From the NCBI GenBank assembly GCA_039583875.1, contig CM077167.1:152723010-152787009 (forward strand): a stretch of 64,000 bases of DNA, given 5' to 3'. Position 1 is the stretch's first letter. Each line of letters starts with the position of its first letter. Under the pieces are notes generated by a model. That model saw only the letters and a list, made by a program, of their open reading frames with translations, was not told the DNA's origin and did not search any database. Source of the DNA: Platanthera guangdongensis. Its lineage: Eukaryota; Streptophyta; Magnoliopsida; Asparagales; Orchidaceae. Positions 43,497-53,856 of this stretch are shown here, one piece after another. The translations under genes and the position numbers were made by a program.

Positions 43497-43763
43497 TGAA
43501 GGTATTTAGTGTCGACAAACATCACCTGGAGGGGTGTGAATAGGTGAGTTCTCTGCCTTTTTGCGGAATTAAAATAACTTAAAATAAACACAAAAAAACA
43601 CAGAGGTTTATAGTGGTTTCCTGTATTGGGTACGTCCATTGTCCTGCCTCACCTATCTACCACGAAGGGCTAGATTAGACTACTTCACCTTTATCTCAGA
43701 TTCTTTAAATCTTACACCTCGGAGCCTCAACTCCTACAACTCGGAGACAACACTCCTACTAAT
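43497..43763 (-). mobile_element. Copia 3 5' LTR, 3'-terminal fragment
   Basis: The plus strand starts TGAAGGTATTTAGTGTCGAC at 43497, the inverse of an LTR end. The GGGTACGTCCATTGTCCTGC and CCTACAACTCGGAG blocks resemble the equivalent end of the copia 2 LTR. Homology stops near 43763. Confidence 0.75.
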
Positions 43764-43997
43764 AATCGTTTTAGCTTGTCCAGGAAGAGTGGAGATATAT
43801 CATCAATCCTTATTGAAGTTCCCTCATCACAAACATTTTCTTGCACTGGTATGACTTTTATTCTTACTTTAGAATCAACCATCCTGTACTCAAATGAGTG
43901 AGTTGTCTCATGTACTTCAGGAGCCCTTGTGTCTTTCTTAGAAGTAGAAGAATCTATTTCAACTACTTGTCCTTGAGGAGGAAGTTCAGTGTGAATC
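43764..43997 (-). pseudogene. Unrecognised ORF fragment between copia 3 LTR and LTR E
   Basis: The minus strand is open for about 78 codons with no stop (TELPPQGQVVEIDSSTSKKD, then EYRMVDSKVRIKVIPVQENV). It is bounded by the copia 3 LTR fragment at one side and the start of LTR E at the other. It looks like a Ser/Thr/Asp-rich linker, perhaps from a retroelement third ORF or integrase tail, but I do not recognise a family. The position where LTR should continue suggests a rearrangement. Confidence 0.4.
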
Positions 43998-44567
43998 TGT
44001 CACACCCCAAAGTTCTGTAGGCAGGAAAAAGGGTTACCGAGCAGCGGTAGGCTGATATCATACAGTGGTAGGCTGATACCGTGCAGTGGTAGTGTCAGGC
44101 TTTGAGAGTGTTGAGTGGACTCATCTGGCATAGAGTGCTATCGCGCAGCGGTAGTGGGTTATTGTGTGGCGATAGCAAGCGTTGAGAGCATCGGGAGTGT
44201 CGAGTTGAGCTACCGCCTGGAGTTAGTATTATCGCTGGTGGTAGCAGGGTCAATTAAATTAATAGAGCTCTCAGGTTTTTATCGCGCAGCGGTAGTAGAT
44301 AACGAGTGGCATTAGTGTGAGTGGTCGTTTTCTAACCAGTGCCAGGTACCGCTTGGCGGTAGTTTCCTATTATGTGGCGATAGTTATTTTCATAACTGGG
44401 TGGCCACATGTCACCCTATGAATGGAGGGCTTGGGCGGTTGCACATGAAACGAGGCATTGAATAATGGTACCATGCAGTGGTAGTTAGCTACCGTGCGAC
44501 AGTAGCTTTGTTTAAACCACTGGTTCAGCCGTTTCACTCCTTTTTACTTTGGAGTTTGAGGACTTTA
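43998..44567 (+). mobile_element. LTR-like unit E, 5' part
   Basis: It begins TGTCACACCCCAAAG at 43998, a common start of plant gypsy LTRs, and is cut at 44568 by D'. It contains the GCGGTAG array. The rest must lie beyond the right edge of the window. Confidence 0.5.
44030..44520. repeat. CGCAGCGGTAG array in unit E
   Basis: About 14 copies of TACCGTGCAGTGGTAG or ATCGCGCAGCGGTAG-type units (15-16 bp; CTACCGC and GCGGTAG are inverted partners) lie at irregular spacing. Variants again look like CpG decay. Confidence 0.85.
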
Positions 44568-45562
44568 TGTAAGACCCCCCCCCCCTTTTTTCTTTTTTTA
44601 GAACCACGGGGTCTTAGGCCCAGAATCTCCGCTTTGTTGTGACACCTTCACACCCGGGAAGGTCATCACTACAAAACGCCGATCCTGCCGGCCATATCTA
44701 TCACGGAAAATGTAGCAAGAGAGTAAATGACATGTCCACAGAAATCACATATATAGTAAATAATCTCCACGAAGGGAGAGTCCACAGATATAATAATTAA
44801 GGTACTAAAAATAGGGCTCATGCCTGACACAACAATATCCTCACTACATATCACTCAGCATGGAAGAAAAACTAAAATAACTACTAGTGATCATGACTCA
44901 CAGTCCCAGATGTCTGAACTCCGGTACTAGACTGTCCCATCTCTAAGCGTGCCGACCTCCGGGGCTGCTCCTCCATGCTGGGCTCCACAATCCCCTAAAA
45001 TAATTTGGTCCGAAAACCGTTAGTCTAAAAGACTAAGTCTTATCATCCCCTACTCCCCCCCATGGCTCCTAGGCACCAGGCAGAGAGGAGGAAAGGAAAG
45101 CTCTGAAGGTGGAGAATAAGCAAAGCAGGCGACGGTGGAACGATTCTAGGGTGAGTATATTAACAAAACAAGTATATATAAGCAGTAGTAAATGAAAGGT
45201 AAACTAAGTAACAAGTAACCTTAACTTATATGAATGCCCATATAAACGAACGGGTCACATCATATAAAAAGTCTCATACCGATTTATACGTTTGGGTGTC
45301 GGTTTTCAAGCAAGCATGTATATATTTAAAGAATAATAACCTTAACTTATAAGCACGCTCACGCAAGCTTATAAACTAACGGGTCGTTTTGTAGGGCCAA
45401 TTGTATAAAGCATCCCATACCACTTTATACAATGTGTCAGGGTTATATGCAATTATGATGCTATGACATGCAAGTATGCTATGATGTGAACATGTAAGTG
45501 CAACACACCCACTCGACTCTGTGCACACAGACCATTAGTTCCCCCTTTCTAGAGCCTAATCT
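44568..45562 (+). mobile_element. D-family LTR D', first part
   Basis: It starts TGTAAGACCCCC and matches the reverse complement of D over its whole length (CAAAACGCCGATCCTGCCGG; CATGCAAGTATGCTATGATG; GTGCAACACACCCACTCGAC). A CACTA-type element interrupts it at 45563. It resumes at 47877, is interrupted by F at 48056, and resumes at 57500. No coding sequence is seen. Confidence 0.82.
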
Positions 45563-45579
45563 CACTACTAAAAAATTGA

Positions 45580-46080
45580 CTTTCAGTGACGAAATATTTG
45601 ACCACTAAATATTGAATTGTGGTCACTAAAGACATTTAGTGACCAAATTCAGTCCGTCACAAAGTGGTCACAAAAACCCCGCCACTAAATGTCTTTAGTG
45701 AACAAAAAGAGTTCTGTCACTAAATGTGCATATTTAGTGACCAAATCATTTTGGTCATTAAAAGAAGTTCTTGTGACTAAAATGCAACGGGCACTAAAAG
45801 AACTTTTAGTGACGAAAAATGCCTCGTCGCTAAATATCTTTAGTGACAAATCAGTTCCATCACAAAATGTTCGTATTTAGTGACTACATTTACTTAGTCA
45901 CTAAAAGATGTTTTAGTGATCATATTACTTTTTTCTAAAAGAAATTTTTGTGACCAAATTAATTCAGTCACTAAAAGAAAATAATTTTAGTGACCAAATT
46001 AAATTGGTGACTATATGTTTTTTTAGTGATGAAATATTTGATCACTAAAAATAACACAATAATGATAATTTGTCACTAAA
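45580..46080. repeat. CACTA subterminal repeat array
   Basis: More than fifteen copies of TTTAGTGAC(C/G)AAAT and its complement occur in both orientations. Such arrays bind the transposase in En/Spm-type elements. Confidence 0.85.
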
Positions 46081-46367
46081 ATGTGCTCAATTTCTCGTAA
46101 AATATGATAAAATTATTTCATTTGTTATTCAATCAAATTCATATTTGGACATTCAAATAAAAAAAATAAATACTCAATTGCAATAGGAAGATTGTTCAAT
46201 ATAGATTATTTGATTAATAGAGAAATAGAGGGTGGGAGATAGCCCAAACCCCTCAATACAAAATAATAATGTTTTATCTATAATTAAACCGAAATACAAG
46301 AACAAATATTTATAATAATGAAAAGTCTATAAATATGCATTCTTTGATGCATTTGTGATAGCCAACT

Positions 46368-46490
46368 GATGTCTTCTATCCTCTTATTTTGTTAGTTTTC
46401 TAAGAACTGCTGCAAGGGGTAGAGTTGTAATATAACCTTTCAGAGGAAGAAAACTTGATAGATGAGATTTATCTTCTTCCAAAATGCAAT
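46368..46490 (-). pseudogene. Exon-like stretch in the CACTA element, unknown gene
   Basis: The minus strand has a good acceptor (ATTATATTGCAG, boundary at 46490/46491) followed by an open stretch reading CILEEDKSHLSSFLPLKGYI. I do not recognise the protein. It may be captured host sequence. Confidence 0.35.
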
Positions 46491-46789
46491 CTGCAATATA
46501 ATTATAAACAATCTATCATTAGAATCATTTCAATGAAATCAATCAACTTGCAACCATATGAATGAGACAAAAAATTCTGAAGCTTCAACTTGTTGTGGCG
46601 TTTAAAAAAACAATTAAGGTATACCTTTAGTTGTACTTTTTTTCTTTGTTTGCACTATACAATATAAGTCAATAGTATCAAAATGGAAGGAATGAAATAA
46701 TCTTGATTTCAAATCTGCACTGAACTATAATCTCACTTCATCAAATTATCTCTTGAAAAAGTATCAAAGGTTAAAATAGAAACATCAAT

Positions 46790-47031
46790 AATACCATCAA
46801 ACCAAAATTGGAAGTAAGCAACAAGAGATCCATTACAACTCCCATAGAGTAGTTGCTATTAGGATCAAATTTCTTTAAAACCTTGCCAAAATTCATATGA
46901 AGAGACTCAAAAACTAAACAAAGATGATTCTTAATTTATGATACTTGAAAGAAATCTAACATAGTGGCATGTGTACTAAGGATCTAGACTAGCTAGCTTC
47001 TTCAAAACAACCAGCTCTTCCTGACCTGCCT
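46790..47031 (-). pseudogene. PRP4K-like: Fragment of a PRP4-like serine/threonine kinase gene
   Basis: The minus strand encodes AGQEELVVLKKLASLD (47029-46980), then after frame changes CHYVRFLSS and NHLCLVFESLHMN..VLKKF (46929-46870). These match, in order, the kinase N-lobe of PRP4 pre-mRNA processing kinases (ELVILKKL, RHCVRFLSSFKYRNHLCLVF, ESLHMNLREVLKKF). The host protein phosphorylates splicing factors in the nucleus. Only about 70 codons remain, with stops and two frame shifts, so it is not functional. It lies inside a CACTA-type element and is best explained as transposon capture of part of a host gene. Confidence 0.75.
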
Positions 47032-47407
47032 TGTACGTTATTCATCCAAATGTTGAATGCAAACAAGCAATAAGTAATTTAATTTTTAATTTAAACATCT
47101 GAGAGTAGAAAGTTAAAAATGTCATGCAATAACAAAATCGTAAATAATGACTTAATAGGAAATAACAAGGCTATATGTCCAATCAACAATCATATCCATT
47201 AGTTGTACTGGCTTCTACAACATTAATTTCTTTCTAACTCATATAAGTCCTTTTATGTGAGATATTAAGCAAATATTTTCACAAAGGTAAATTTTTTTTA
47301 GTTTGAACCAAATTGTCATGCAGTAACAAGAGGTAAATAACTGTGTTAAAGTTGGACAAAATTTACGGTATAAGCATAGAAAAATCAGCAAGAATAAAAA
47401 CTCACCA

Positions 47408-47461
47408 TCATCGAGAACTATGTGTGCTTCACTTTCCAGAAATTCCATCGACTTCCTTGGC
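47408..47461 (-). pseudogene. Exon-like stretch with splice donor in the CACTA element
   Basis: The minus strand reads SMEFLESEAHIVLDD followed by the donor consensus G/GTGAGT at about 47408. It precedes the kinase fragment in the same orientation. Product unknown; it could be another captured exon or an exon of the element's own gene. Confidence 0.35.
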
Positions 47462-47763
47462 GACTGTATTGTTGATTGCTTACAAACTCAATGAATGGTA
47501 GATTGTGAATGACTTTCAATATTCTCCACCAAAAATCTTATCAAAGTCTTGATTCTCCAGGGGAAGAAGGCAAAAGGTCCTCAGACGACAAGATCAAGAT
47601 GAAATGAGCAGGGCAAACGATGACATTAGGGAGCTGGAATCAAAAAATTAAAAGAGGCCGGGCGGATCAATTTTCTTCACCAAAAATTTAATAGTTTTAA
47701 TAAAATGACTGGTTAGAGTTTTAGAATAGTATTTATGATAGACCAAATGTTATATCATGGATC

Positions 47764-47876
47764 ACTACAACATTTACGATAACAACATTTTTAATAGCTT
47801 TTGCGGCATTTTTCAAATATCGTAGATTTAGTAATTGTTCGTTAAGCACCACAAAAGAATGGTAGATTGTTAATAG
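47764..47876 (+). mobile_element. Second CACTA-like terminus
   Basis: CACTACAACATTTACGATAA with following ..ACATTTTTAATAGC and GCGGCATTTTTC motifs resembles another group of plant CACTA ends. Only about 110 bp are present before D' homology resumes. No partner end is found. Confidence 0.4.
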
Positions 47877-48055
47877 CTCCCGGGATATCTCCGTAGTGGC
47901 AGACGGAAGAGGTGGGTTGGGCCTTCCCACCTCTAAACCGGTAATTGTACTACCATTCAGACCTATCGTACGCCTCGATGCTGGTGCACTAAGCGGAGCT
48001 CCTGCGTAATCTTTGCCGGCAAGTCCACCGGACTTATCTTGGCAAAGTGCAAAAC
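47877..48055 (+). mobile_element. D-family LTR D', second part
   Basis: GAGGTGGGTTGGGCC and CCACCTCTAAACCGGTAATT align with the reverse complement of D near 29100-29160. It ends with AAAAC (48051-48055), the target duplication of element F. Confidence 0.8.
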
Positions 48056-50337
48056 TGTAACACCCCCTATCCATCGCATAGCATATAGCAGTAGGTTCGG
48101 CCGGGGCCCGACGCCATATACTACAGACAGACCGGGTGGTTACTCATTGAAACCATCCAACTAATCATAACGTCCTACACAGAGCATTCTAGCAGAAGTA
48201 GATTAATAAGTTGCAATAAAGAACCTAGCACTAAAGCATGAATGTCCACTAATAGCAAATAGGAATGTTATACATACACCAGTACAAGTCTTAAGGCCTT
48301 ACAAAATAGTTCACTTGATATTACATGTCTTACAAACCTCGGCACGCAGGCCGGTCATACATGAATAAAGCAGTAAACACTCCAATTAGGCCTTCGAGGG
48401 CCGGCTTCGCAAAATTGGGCTTTAGCCCGCTATTGACCGCTTGGTCCAGCAGCACATGCAAGCAACAAACCACCGCACGGTAGCAAAACAAGGCAACAGT
48501 CAGCAATGCTGACCGACTTATAACGATCCCGCCCCCAACTCGGGGCGGCAATGCTCCTTCCCTGCATTTCATTAGCATAAGCGAGCAATATAACAATATT
48601 AAATTCATCACAGGCGTAGGCTCATACGGCCACTCACCCCGTGCACTCAGGGCACATTCTTGGTGAACGCAGTCTAAGTCTGCCGACTCACCGCCATCCC
48701 TTTGGACGGCCAATCAATGAGCAGTTTGTCTTCCCGGCATGGGTCACGGTAATTAAAACCATAGACCGCCGAAGATTCTCATCTATGCCAACGGCTCTAA
48801 TCCGAACGACATAGAATGGGTACGGTTGCATCTAACCCATGCTCACAACGCAACGGTAATTTAAACCATATGCGCCTGCAACGGTAATTTAAACCATATG
48901 CGCAGGTCAAACTTCTCTCGAGTCCCATTTCCATAACATTTCACATAACCCGGTTATGTTCAAGTTGGCTCTCAGGCCACCAAGTTGGCAAGATCACGCA
49001 TCCGCCCAGTTTTCCTGGTGCACCTTTGGGTTAATCCCCAAGGCTCCCTGTTGCAATCTACCGCGTAGAAAACCCGAAAAACAACCAATCGTGCGGAGTC
49101 TTCTCCGTAATTTATGCAATGCAACATCAGCGATCCAGACCAACATGTCCCGGTAGGCTTCACACATCATGCCTATGTCCGTTCTCGCTTACGGATTCTA
49201 AACAACGGGGACTTCACATATCTACCCGAAGGAACGCCTCCAACTCACCGCAAACTCGCGAGAGCGGGCTTCCTATGCAAAGAAGGAGAGCTACTTATGC
49301 TCAAGAAGAGAATCATTACCCTTGCGTTCTTCTTTAGTACCATGGGAAAGTAAGTGGATGAAAAGCAACGCACTAGCTTTGCCTCCGTGGATCCGGAGTC
49401 GGCTCGCAATTTGGAGCTTCGAAGCTCCTCCAATGGCCGGATCTAGCTCCTTCTTCCTTCCTTGGCTCTCCTCTCTCTCTAAGTATTAGAAAGACAACCA
49501 CTCATGAAAAGTCAGGGTTTCTAAGGCCCAATCCCAGGTATATCCCATCACGAACAACCCCCAGCCATTGGATCACCAATTAAAGAAACCAACGGCTTTG
49601 ATTCGTGACTAAAATGCCCAATCTGGACCACACAGAGCCTGACACATGCCCGTATCCAGGGCCGTGTGCCTCATTCGCCGTCAAAATCGACGCGCCTGGA
49701 ACAACACACAGGCATCGAACATGCTCGTGTTCAATCTGACACGCCCGTGTTCCACCTGACATGGCTGTGTGGCCGGCCGTGTACCCCCATCGTTTTTCCC
49801 CAAAAACAACCCGAGCACTACACGGGTTCTAGGACACGCCCGTGTCCTTGCCCGTGTCACCTCAACACGCCTGGGTTCCAGGCCGTGTACACGGTCTCGA
49901 CACTCGACACTTCGTCGAGCGAAGATCGTCGACCTGACAACACGGCCTTGGACACGCCAGTGTCCTAGGCCGTGTGCCTTGTCTCGACACAATGTCGAGA
50001 GCAAAATGTCGACTTCCCGGGACGAGTGTCGACACGGGTCGACACGCCCTGCGACACGCCCGTGTCGCAGGCCGTGTGCCATGTCTCGACACTAGTCAAG
50101 CACAGAGTGTCGACTTCGCGGGCTAAGTGTCGACACGGGTCGACACGCCCATGTCGCAGGCCGTGTGCCCAATCTCGACACAATGTCGAGATCAAAATGT
50201 CCACTTCCCGGCTGAGTGTCGACACAAGCTTAACACGCCCTGGGACACGCCCGTGTCCCAGGCCGTGTGCCTGCAGCCAGAACCCAAAATTGGCCCAAAA
50301 TGTCCCCCGTCGCTCTTTTGAGTTTCGGGGCATTACA
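48056..50337 (-). mobile_element. 3' LTR of element F
   Basis: In element orientation it starts TGTAATGCCCCGAAACTC at 50337 and ends GGGGGTGTTACA at 48056. The U3 half holds the palindrome array; a weak TATA-like GGGATATACC lies near 49549-49539, followed by a GA-rich leader. Several small frames in it are repeat artefacts. Confidence 0.93.
49620..50280 (-). repeat. Mixed palindrome array in element F 3' LTR
   Basis: It contains many ACACGCCCGTGT near-palindromes. From 49890 on there are also GTGTCGACAC units like those of copia 2, and TTCGTCGAGCGAAGATCGTC (49911-49930), similar to the copia 1 motif. Three motif classes therefore occur in one LTR. The array ends about 60 bp from the LTR start. 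Confidence 0.9.
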
Positions 50338-50352
50338 ACTCTCCCCCTCTTA
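50338..50352 (-). other. Polypurine tract of element F
   Basis: The minus strand reads TAAGAGGGGGAGAGT directly before the 3' LTR. Confidence 0.85.
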
Positions 50353-50966
50353 AACAAATTTCGTCCACGAAATTATATAAAGGAAAGACATGTACAAAAC
50401 CAAAATTTGTACCTGAGCGGAACAGCTCCGGATACTCATCAAGCATAGTCTGCTCTCGTTCCCAAGAGAGCTCCTCACGACCGCAATTGTCCCACCGGAT
50501 CTTGACCATCCTGATCTTTTTATTGTGTAGCCACTTGACCTCCGAGTCCTCAATCCGCACGGGCTTGACTTTTGTCGTCAACCCACTATCCACTGGCACT
50601 TGATCAACCGCGATCACTTGTGTAGGCTCTTGCACTGCCTTCCGAAGCACTGAATTATGGAATACATCGTGTAATCCAAAAAGCTCCACTGAAAGCTTCA
50701 ACCGATAGGCCGCTTCACCAACTCGCTCCAGAACCTCAAACAGCCCAAGGTACCTCGGGCTTAGCTTTTTCAATCGCCGCACCCGCGAGACACCCTTGAA
50801 CGGCTTGATCTTTAAGTACACATAGTCGCCCACAGCGAACACCACGTTCTTGTGCTTGGCATTATAGTACTTCGCTTGCCGGTCCTGAGCGATAAGCAAC
50901 CTTTCCCGAATGGTTCTCACCAAAGAAGTAGCATCCTCCACTTCCAATCGCTTATACACTTTGACT
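50353..50966 (-). pseudogene. Element F integrase C-terminus and chromodomain
   Basis: The frame from [20 protein letters not shown] carries the GPY/F-type module (KIKPFKGVSRVRRLKKLSPR, YLGLFEVLERVGEAAYRLKL, LHDVFHNSVLRK). It ends with a chromodomain-like segment containing RMVKIRWDN, EELSWERE and EYPELF. In chromoviruses this domain targets integration to histone marks in heterochromatin. The frame is joined to the upstream integrase core by a one-base deletion near 50966, where element G reads GESKLYKRQ and F reads GESKCISDW. The chromodomain has no nonsense codon. Confidence 0.87.
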
Positions 50967-53472
50967 CACCCGTTTCTAACCAAGATAACGACGTGCGACA
51001 TTTTCTACCATATAGGGCCTCGAAGGGCGCCATTTGAATACTCGCTTGGTAGTTGTTGTTGTATGTGAACTCTACCAAATAAAGGTGGTCTTCCCACTGC
51101 TTTCCAAAATCCAAGACACACATGCGGAGCATGTCTTCCATGGTTCTATTGACCCTCTCAGTCTGCCCATCCATTTGCGGATGGAAAGCTGTGCTGAATT
51201 TCAACTTTGTCCCCAACATTTGTTGCACTAGCCTCCAATCATTAGACGTGAACCGCCCATCTCGGTCACTCACGATGCTACGGGGCACACCATGAAGTCG
51301 TACTATGTTATCCACATAAAGTTTTGCCAACTTCTCCACCGGATCATCCTTCCTATGCGGAATAAAATGCGACACCTTCGTTAACCGATCAACAACCACC
51401 CAAATGGCGTCGTTCCCCTTTTGCGACCTTGGCAAACCGTGCACAAAGTCCATAAATATGTCGTCAAATTTCCATTTCGGAATAGGCAAGCACTTAAGAA
51501 ATCCTCCCGGCTTTTGGCATTCCGCCTTCACCAAGGCGCAACTTTGGCACTTCGCTACGTAGAGCGCCACATCTTTCTTCAAACCCGACCACCAAAACAG
51601 TTTCTTGACATCGCGGTACATCTTCGTGCTCCCCGGGTGAATCGAGTACTTGGTATGGTGTGCCTCGTACAACAACTCCACCCGCAAATTACCCACACAT
51701 GAGACGCACAGACGACCGTCTTTCCAAAACAATCCTTCCTCCACAACAAATTGGGAATTTGACCCATCCAGAGCCTCTACCATGAACTGCTTAATATGAA
51801 CATCCATATCCAAAGCCTGCCGAATGCGATCAGCCAGGTCATATTGGACTTCAGTCCAATTCAGAACTGCTTCAGCACTTGATTGCCTATCCACACAAAC
51901 AATCTCCAACGCCTCCAACTCCCGCGCCAACCGCTCATCATGCACCGATAGCCAATTGGCATGAGCTGGGGCCCGGCGACTCAATGCGTCCGCAACCGCA
52001 TTCCCTTTACCAGGTACGTAGTGGATCTTGAATGTATAGTCCCCCAGGAACTCCATCCATCTACGCTGCCGCATATTCAGATCCTTCTGATCAATCAGAT
52101 ACTTCAGGCTCTTGAGATCGGTGTAGACATCAATCTTCACACCGTACAAATAGTGTCTCCACAGCTTTAAGGAAAAAATTACGGCTGCTAACTCCAAGTC
52201 ATGGACCTGATATTTCCTTTCATGCACTTTTAGCTGTCTCGAGTCATAAGCTATTACACTTCCGTGTTGCAGTAACACACAACCCAAACCGCTGCCCGAA
52301 GCATCACTGTAAATCTCATAGCCTTCGGTCCCACATGGCGAACTCAGCACAGGCGCCGTAGTCAACCGACACTTCAACTCCTCAAAAGCTCGCGCGCACT
52401 CCGGCGTCCAAACGAACTTATGCTCCTTCCTCGTCAAAGTAGTGAGAGGTAACGCTATCCGCGAGAAGTTCTCTACGAAGCGACTATAATAGCCGGCAAG
52501 CCCCAGAAAGCTCCGGACTTCCGCTACCGTAGCAAGCTCAGGCCACTCATGTATTGCAACAATCTTCGCCGGATCCACAGCAATACCCTCTCCACTCACT
52601 ATATGACCGAGGAACGCCACTGAGGATAACCAAAACTCGCACTTTGAGAACTTGGCATACAGTTGATTCCTCCTTAGAGACTCCAAAACTAAATGAAGAT
52701 GCTTGAACTTATCTTCCTCACTTTGCGAGTACACCAAAATATCGTCGATTAAGACGATCACAAAATGGTCCAAGTACTCCCTGAAAGTCATGTTCATCAA
52801 ATCCATGAACACTGACGGCGCATTAGTCAGCCCAAACGGCATGACCGTAAACTCATAATGCATGTATCTCGTACTAAACGTTGTCTTCGGGATATCACTC
52901 TCCCTTATTCGCAGCTGATAGTACCCAGCCTTGAGGTCTAACTTCAAGTACACCGTCGACCCGACCAACTGATAAAAAAGATCATCGATCCGAGGGATCG
53001 GGTACTTGTTCTTCTCCGTCAACTTGTTGAGCTCCCGATAATCAATACATAGCCTCAAGCTTCCATCCTTCTTCTTAACAAAGAGGACCGATGCGCTCCA
53101 AGGTGAAGAACTCAGGCACACATACCATTGCTCCAATAACTCTTGCAGTTGAACTTTCAGCTCCGCCATTTCCTTAGGCGCTAGCCGATAAGGAGATCAT
53201 GACACAGGCTTTGCACCTGGCACTAGCTCAATCGTGAAATCTATCTCCCGCTGAGGCGGGGCTCTAGGAAGATCTGCGGAGAACACATCAGGGTATTCTG
53301 ATACCACTGAAATACTATCCAATGAGGGCTTCGGCTTTGCAACCTCCACTAGTGTAAAGAACAGTTCTGCACCGGCACGAACCGCCTTCACCACCTGAAG
53401 AGCAGACATCAACGTCTTGCTCGACCCCTTTAAGCCCGTAAAAGTCGTTTCACGACTTGCTCCCAGCTTGAC
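50917..53472 (-). pseudogene. Element F reverse transcriptase, RNase H and integrase core
   Basis: A 750-codon open frame (53169-50917) carries RT motifs [52 protein letters not shown] and the catalytic LIDDILVYS. RNase H follows with [30 protein letters not shown] and [10 protein letters not shown]. In the last motif the usual catalytic DHKS is DLKS. Next come [17 protein letters not shown], the integrase HHCC zinc domain ([32 protein letters not shown]) and the core [54 protein letters not shown] near 53199-53197 and a TAA at 53475-53473 separate it from protease. Confidence 0.93.
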
Positions 53473-53780
53473 TTACTTGCTACCACAATTTATATGGGCC
53501 TGCTGCTCCGAGAGCCAGTCCATGCCAAATATGACGTCGAACTCCACCAATGGAAGTAAAGACGCATGCAGATCGAACTCCTGAATCCCAATATGAATCT
53601 TAACATCGCAGATCCTATCCATGCGCATCGAACACCCATTGAGCAACAACACATCCAACTTATCCTTCGCCATCGAAGAAGGGACTCCGATGCGTGATAA
53701 AAATCCTTCGGACAAGAAGTAGTGTGAAGCTCCCGTATCGAAAAGTGCTCTTGCCGGATTTTCACAAATCAAAACAAATC
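53473..53780 (-). pseudogene. Element F aspartic protease
   Basis: It begins directly after the intron acceptor with FVLICENPARALFDTGASHY (DTG active site). The frame continues through SEGFLSRIGVPSSMAKDKLD and FDVIFGMDWLSEQQAHINC to a TAA at 53475-53473. Unspliced RNA cannot join gag to this frame: the 76-bp intron adds a frame change and an immediate TAA, so splicing or frameshifting is required. Confidence 0.85.
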
Positions 53781-53856
53781 CTAAACAAGCAGTGGTAAGG
53801 TAACATGTGCATAACAAGTATTTAAAGAAATTGACTTGCGATAAATTAAACCGTAC
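53781..53856 (-). other. Putative 76-bp intron between gag and protease, element F
   Basis: Minus strand: donor GTGACAG/GTACGG at 53856, acceptor TTGTTTAG/GATTTG at 53781, and the branch-like CCTTACC about 16-22 bases before the acceptor. Splicing gives GTG ACA GGA TTT, joining VVTG to FVLICEN in frame with the protease. The homologous segment in element A has the same sites and is 75 bp. The difference in length modulo 3 argues that the segment is not translated. Confidence 0.65.

Larger units (their letters stand above)
45563..47876 (+). mobile_element. CACTA-type element with captured gene fragments
   Basis: The left end is CACTACTAAAAAATTGACTT, followed by a dense subterminal array of TTTAGTGACCAAAT motifs in both orientations (45580-46080), the signature of plant CACTA (En/Spm) elements. 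The insertion splits D'; homology resumes near 47877. A matching right terminus (AGTAGTG) is not visible at that junction, so the right end may be deleted or covered by a second CACTA-like end at 47764. No transposase is recognised. The interior carries pieces of a PRP4-like kinase and two exon-like stretches on the minus strand. Confidence 0.7.

Noticed and set aside
47890..47900. CCGTAGTG as the right terminus of the CACTA element
   Set aside because: This stretch aligns with D-family LTR sequence (CGTCGTGG in D), so the GTAGTG is part of the host LTR.
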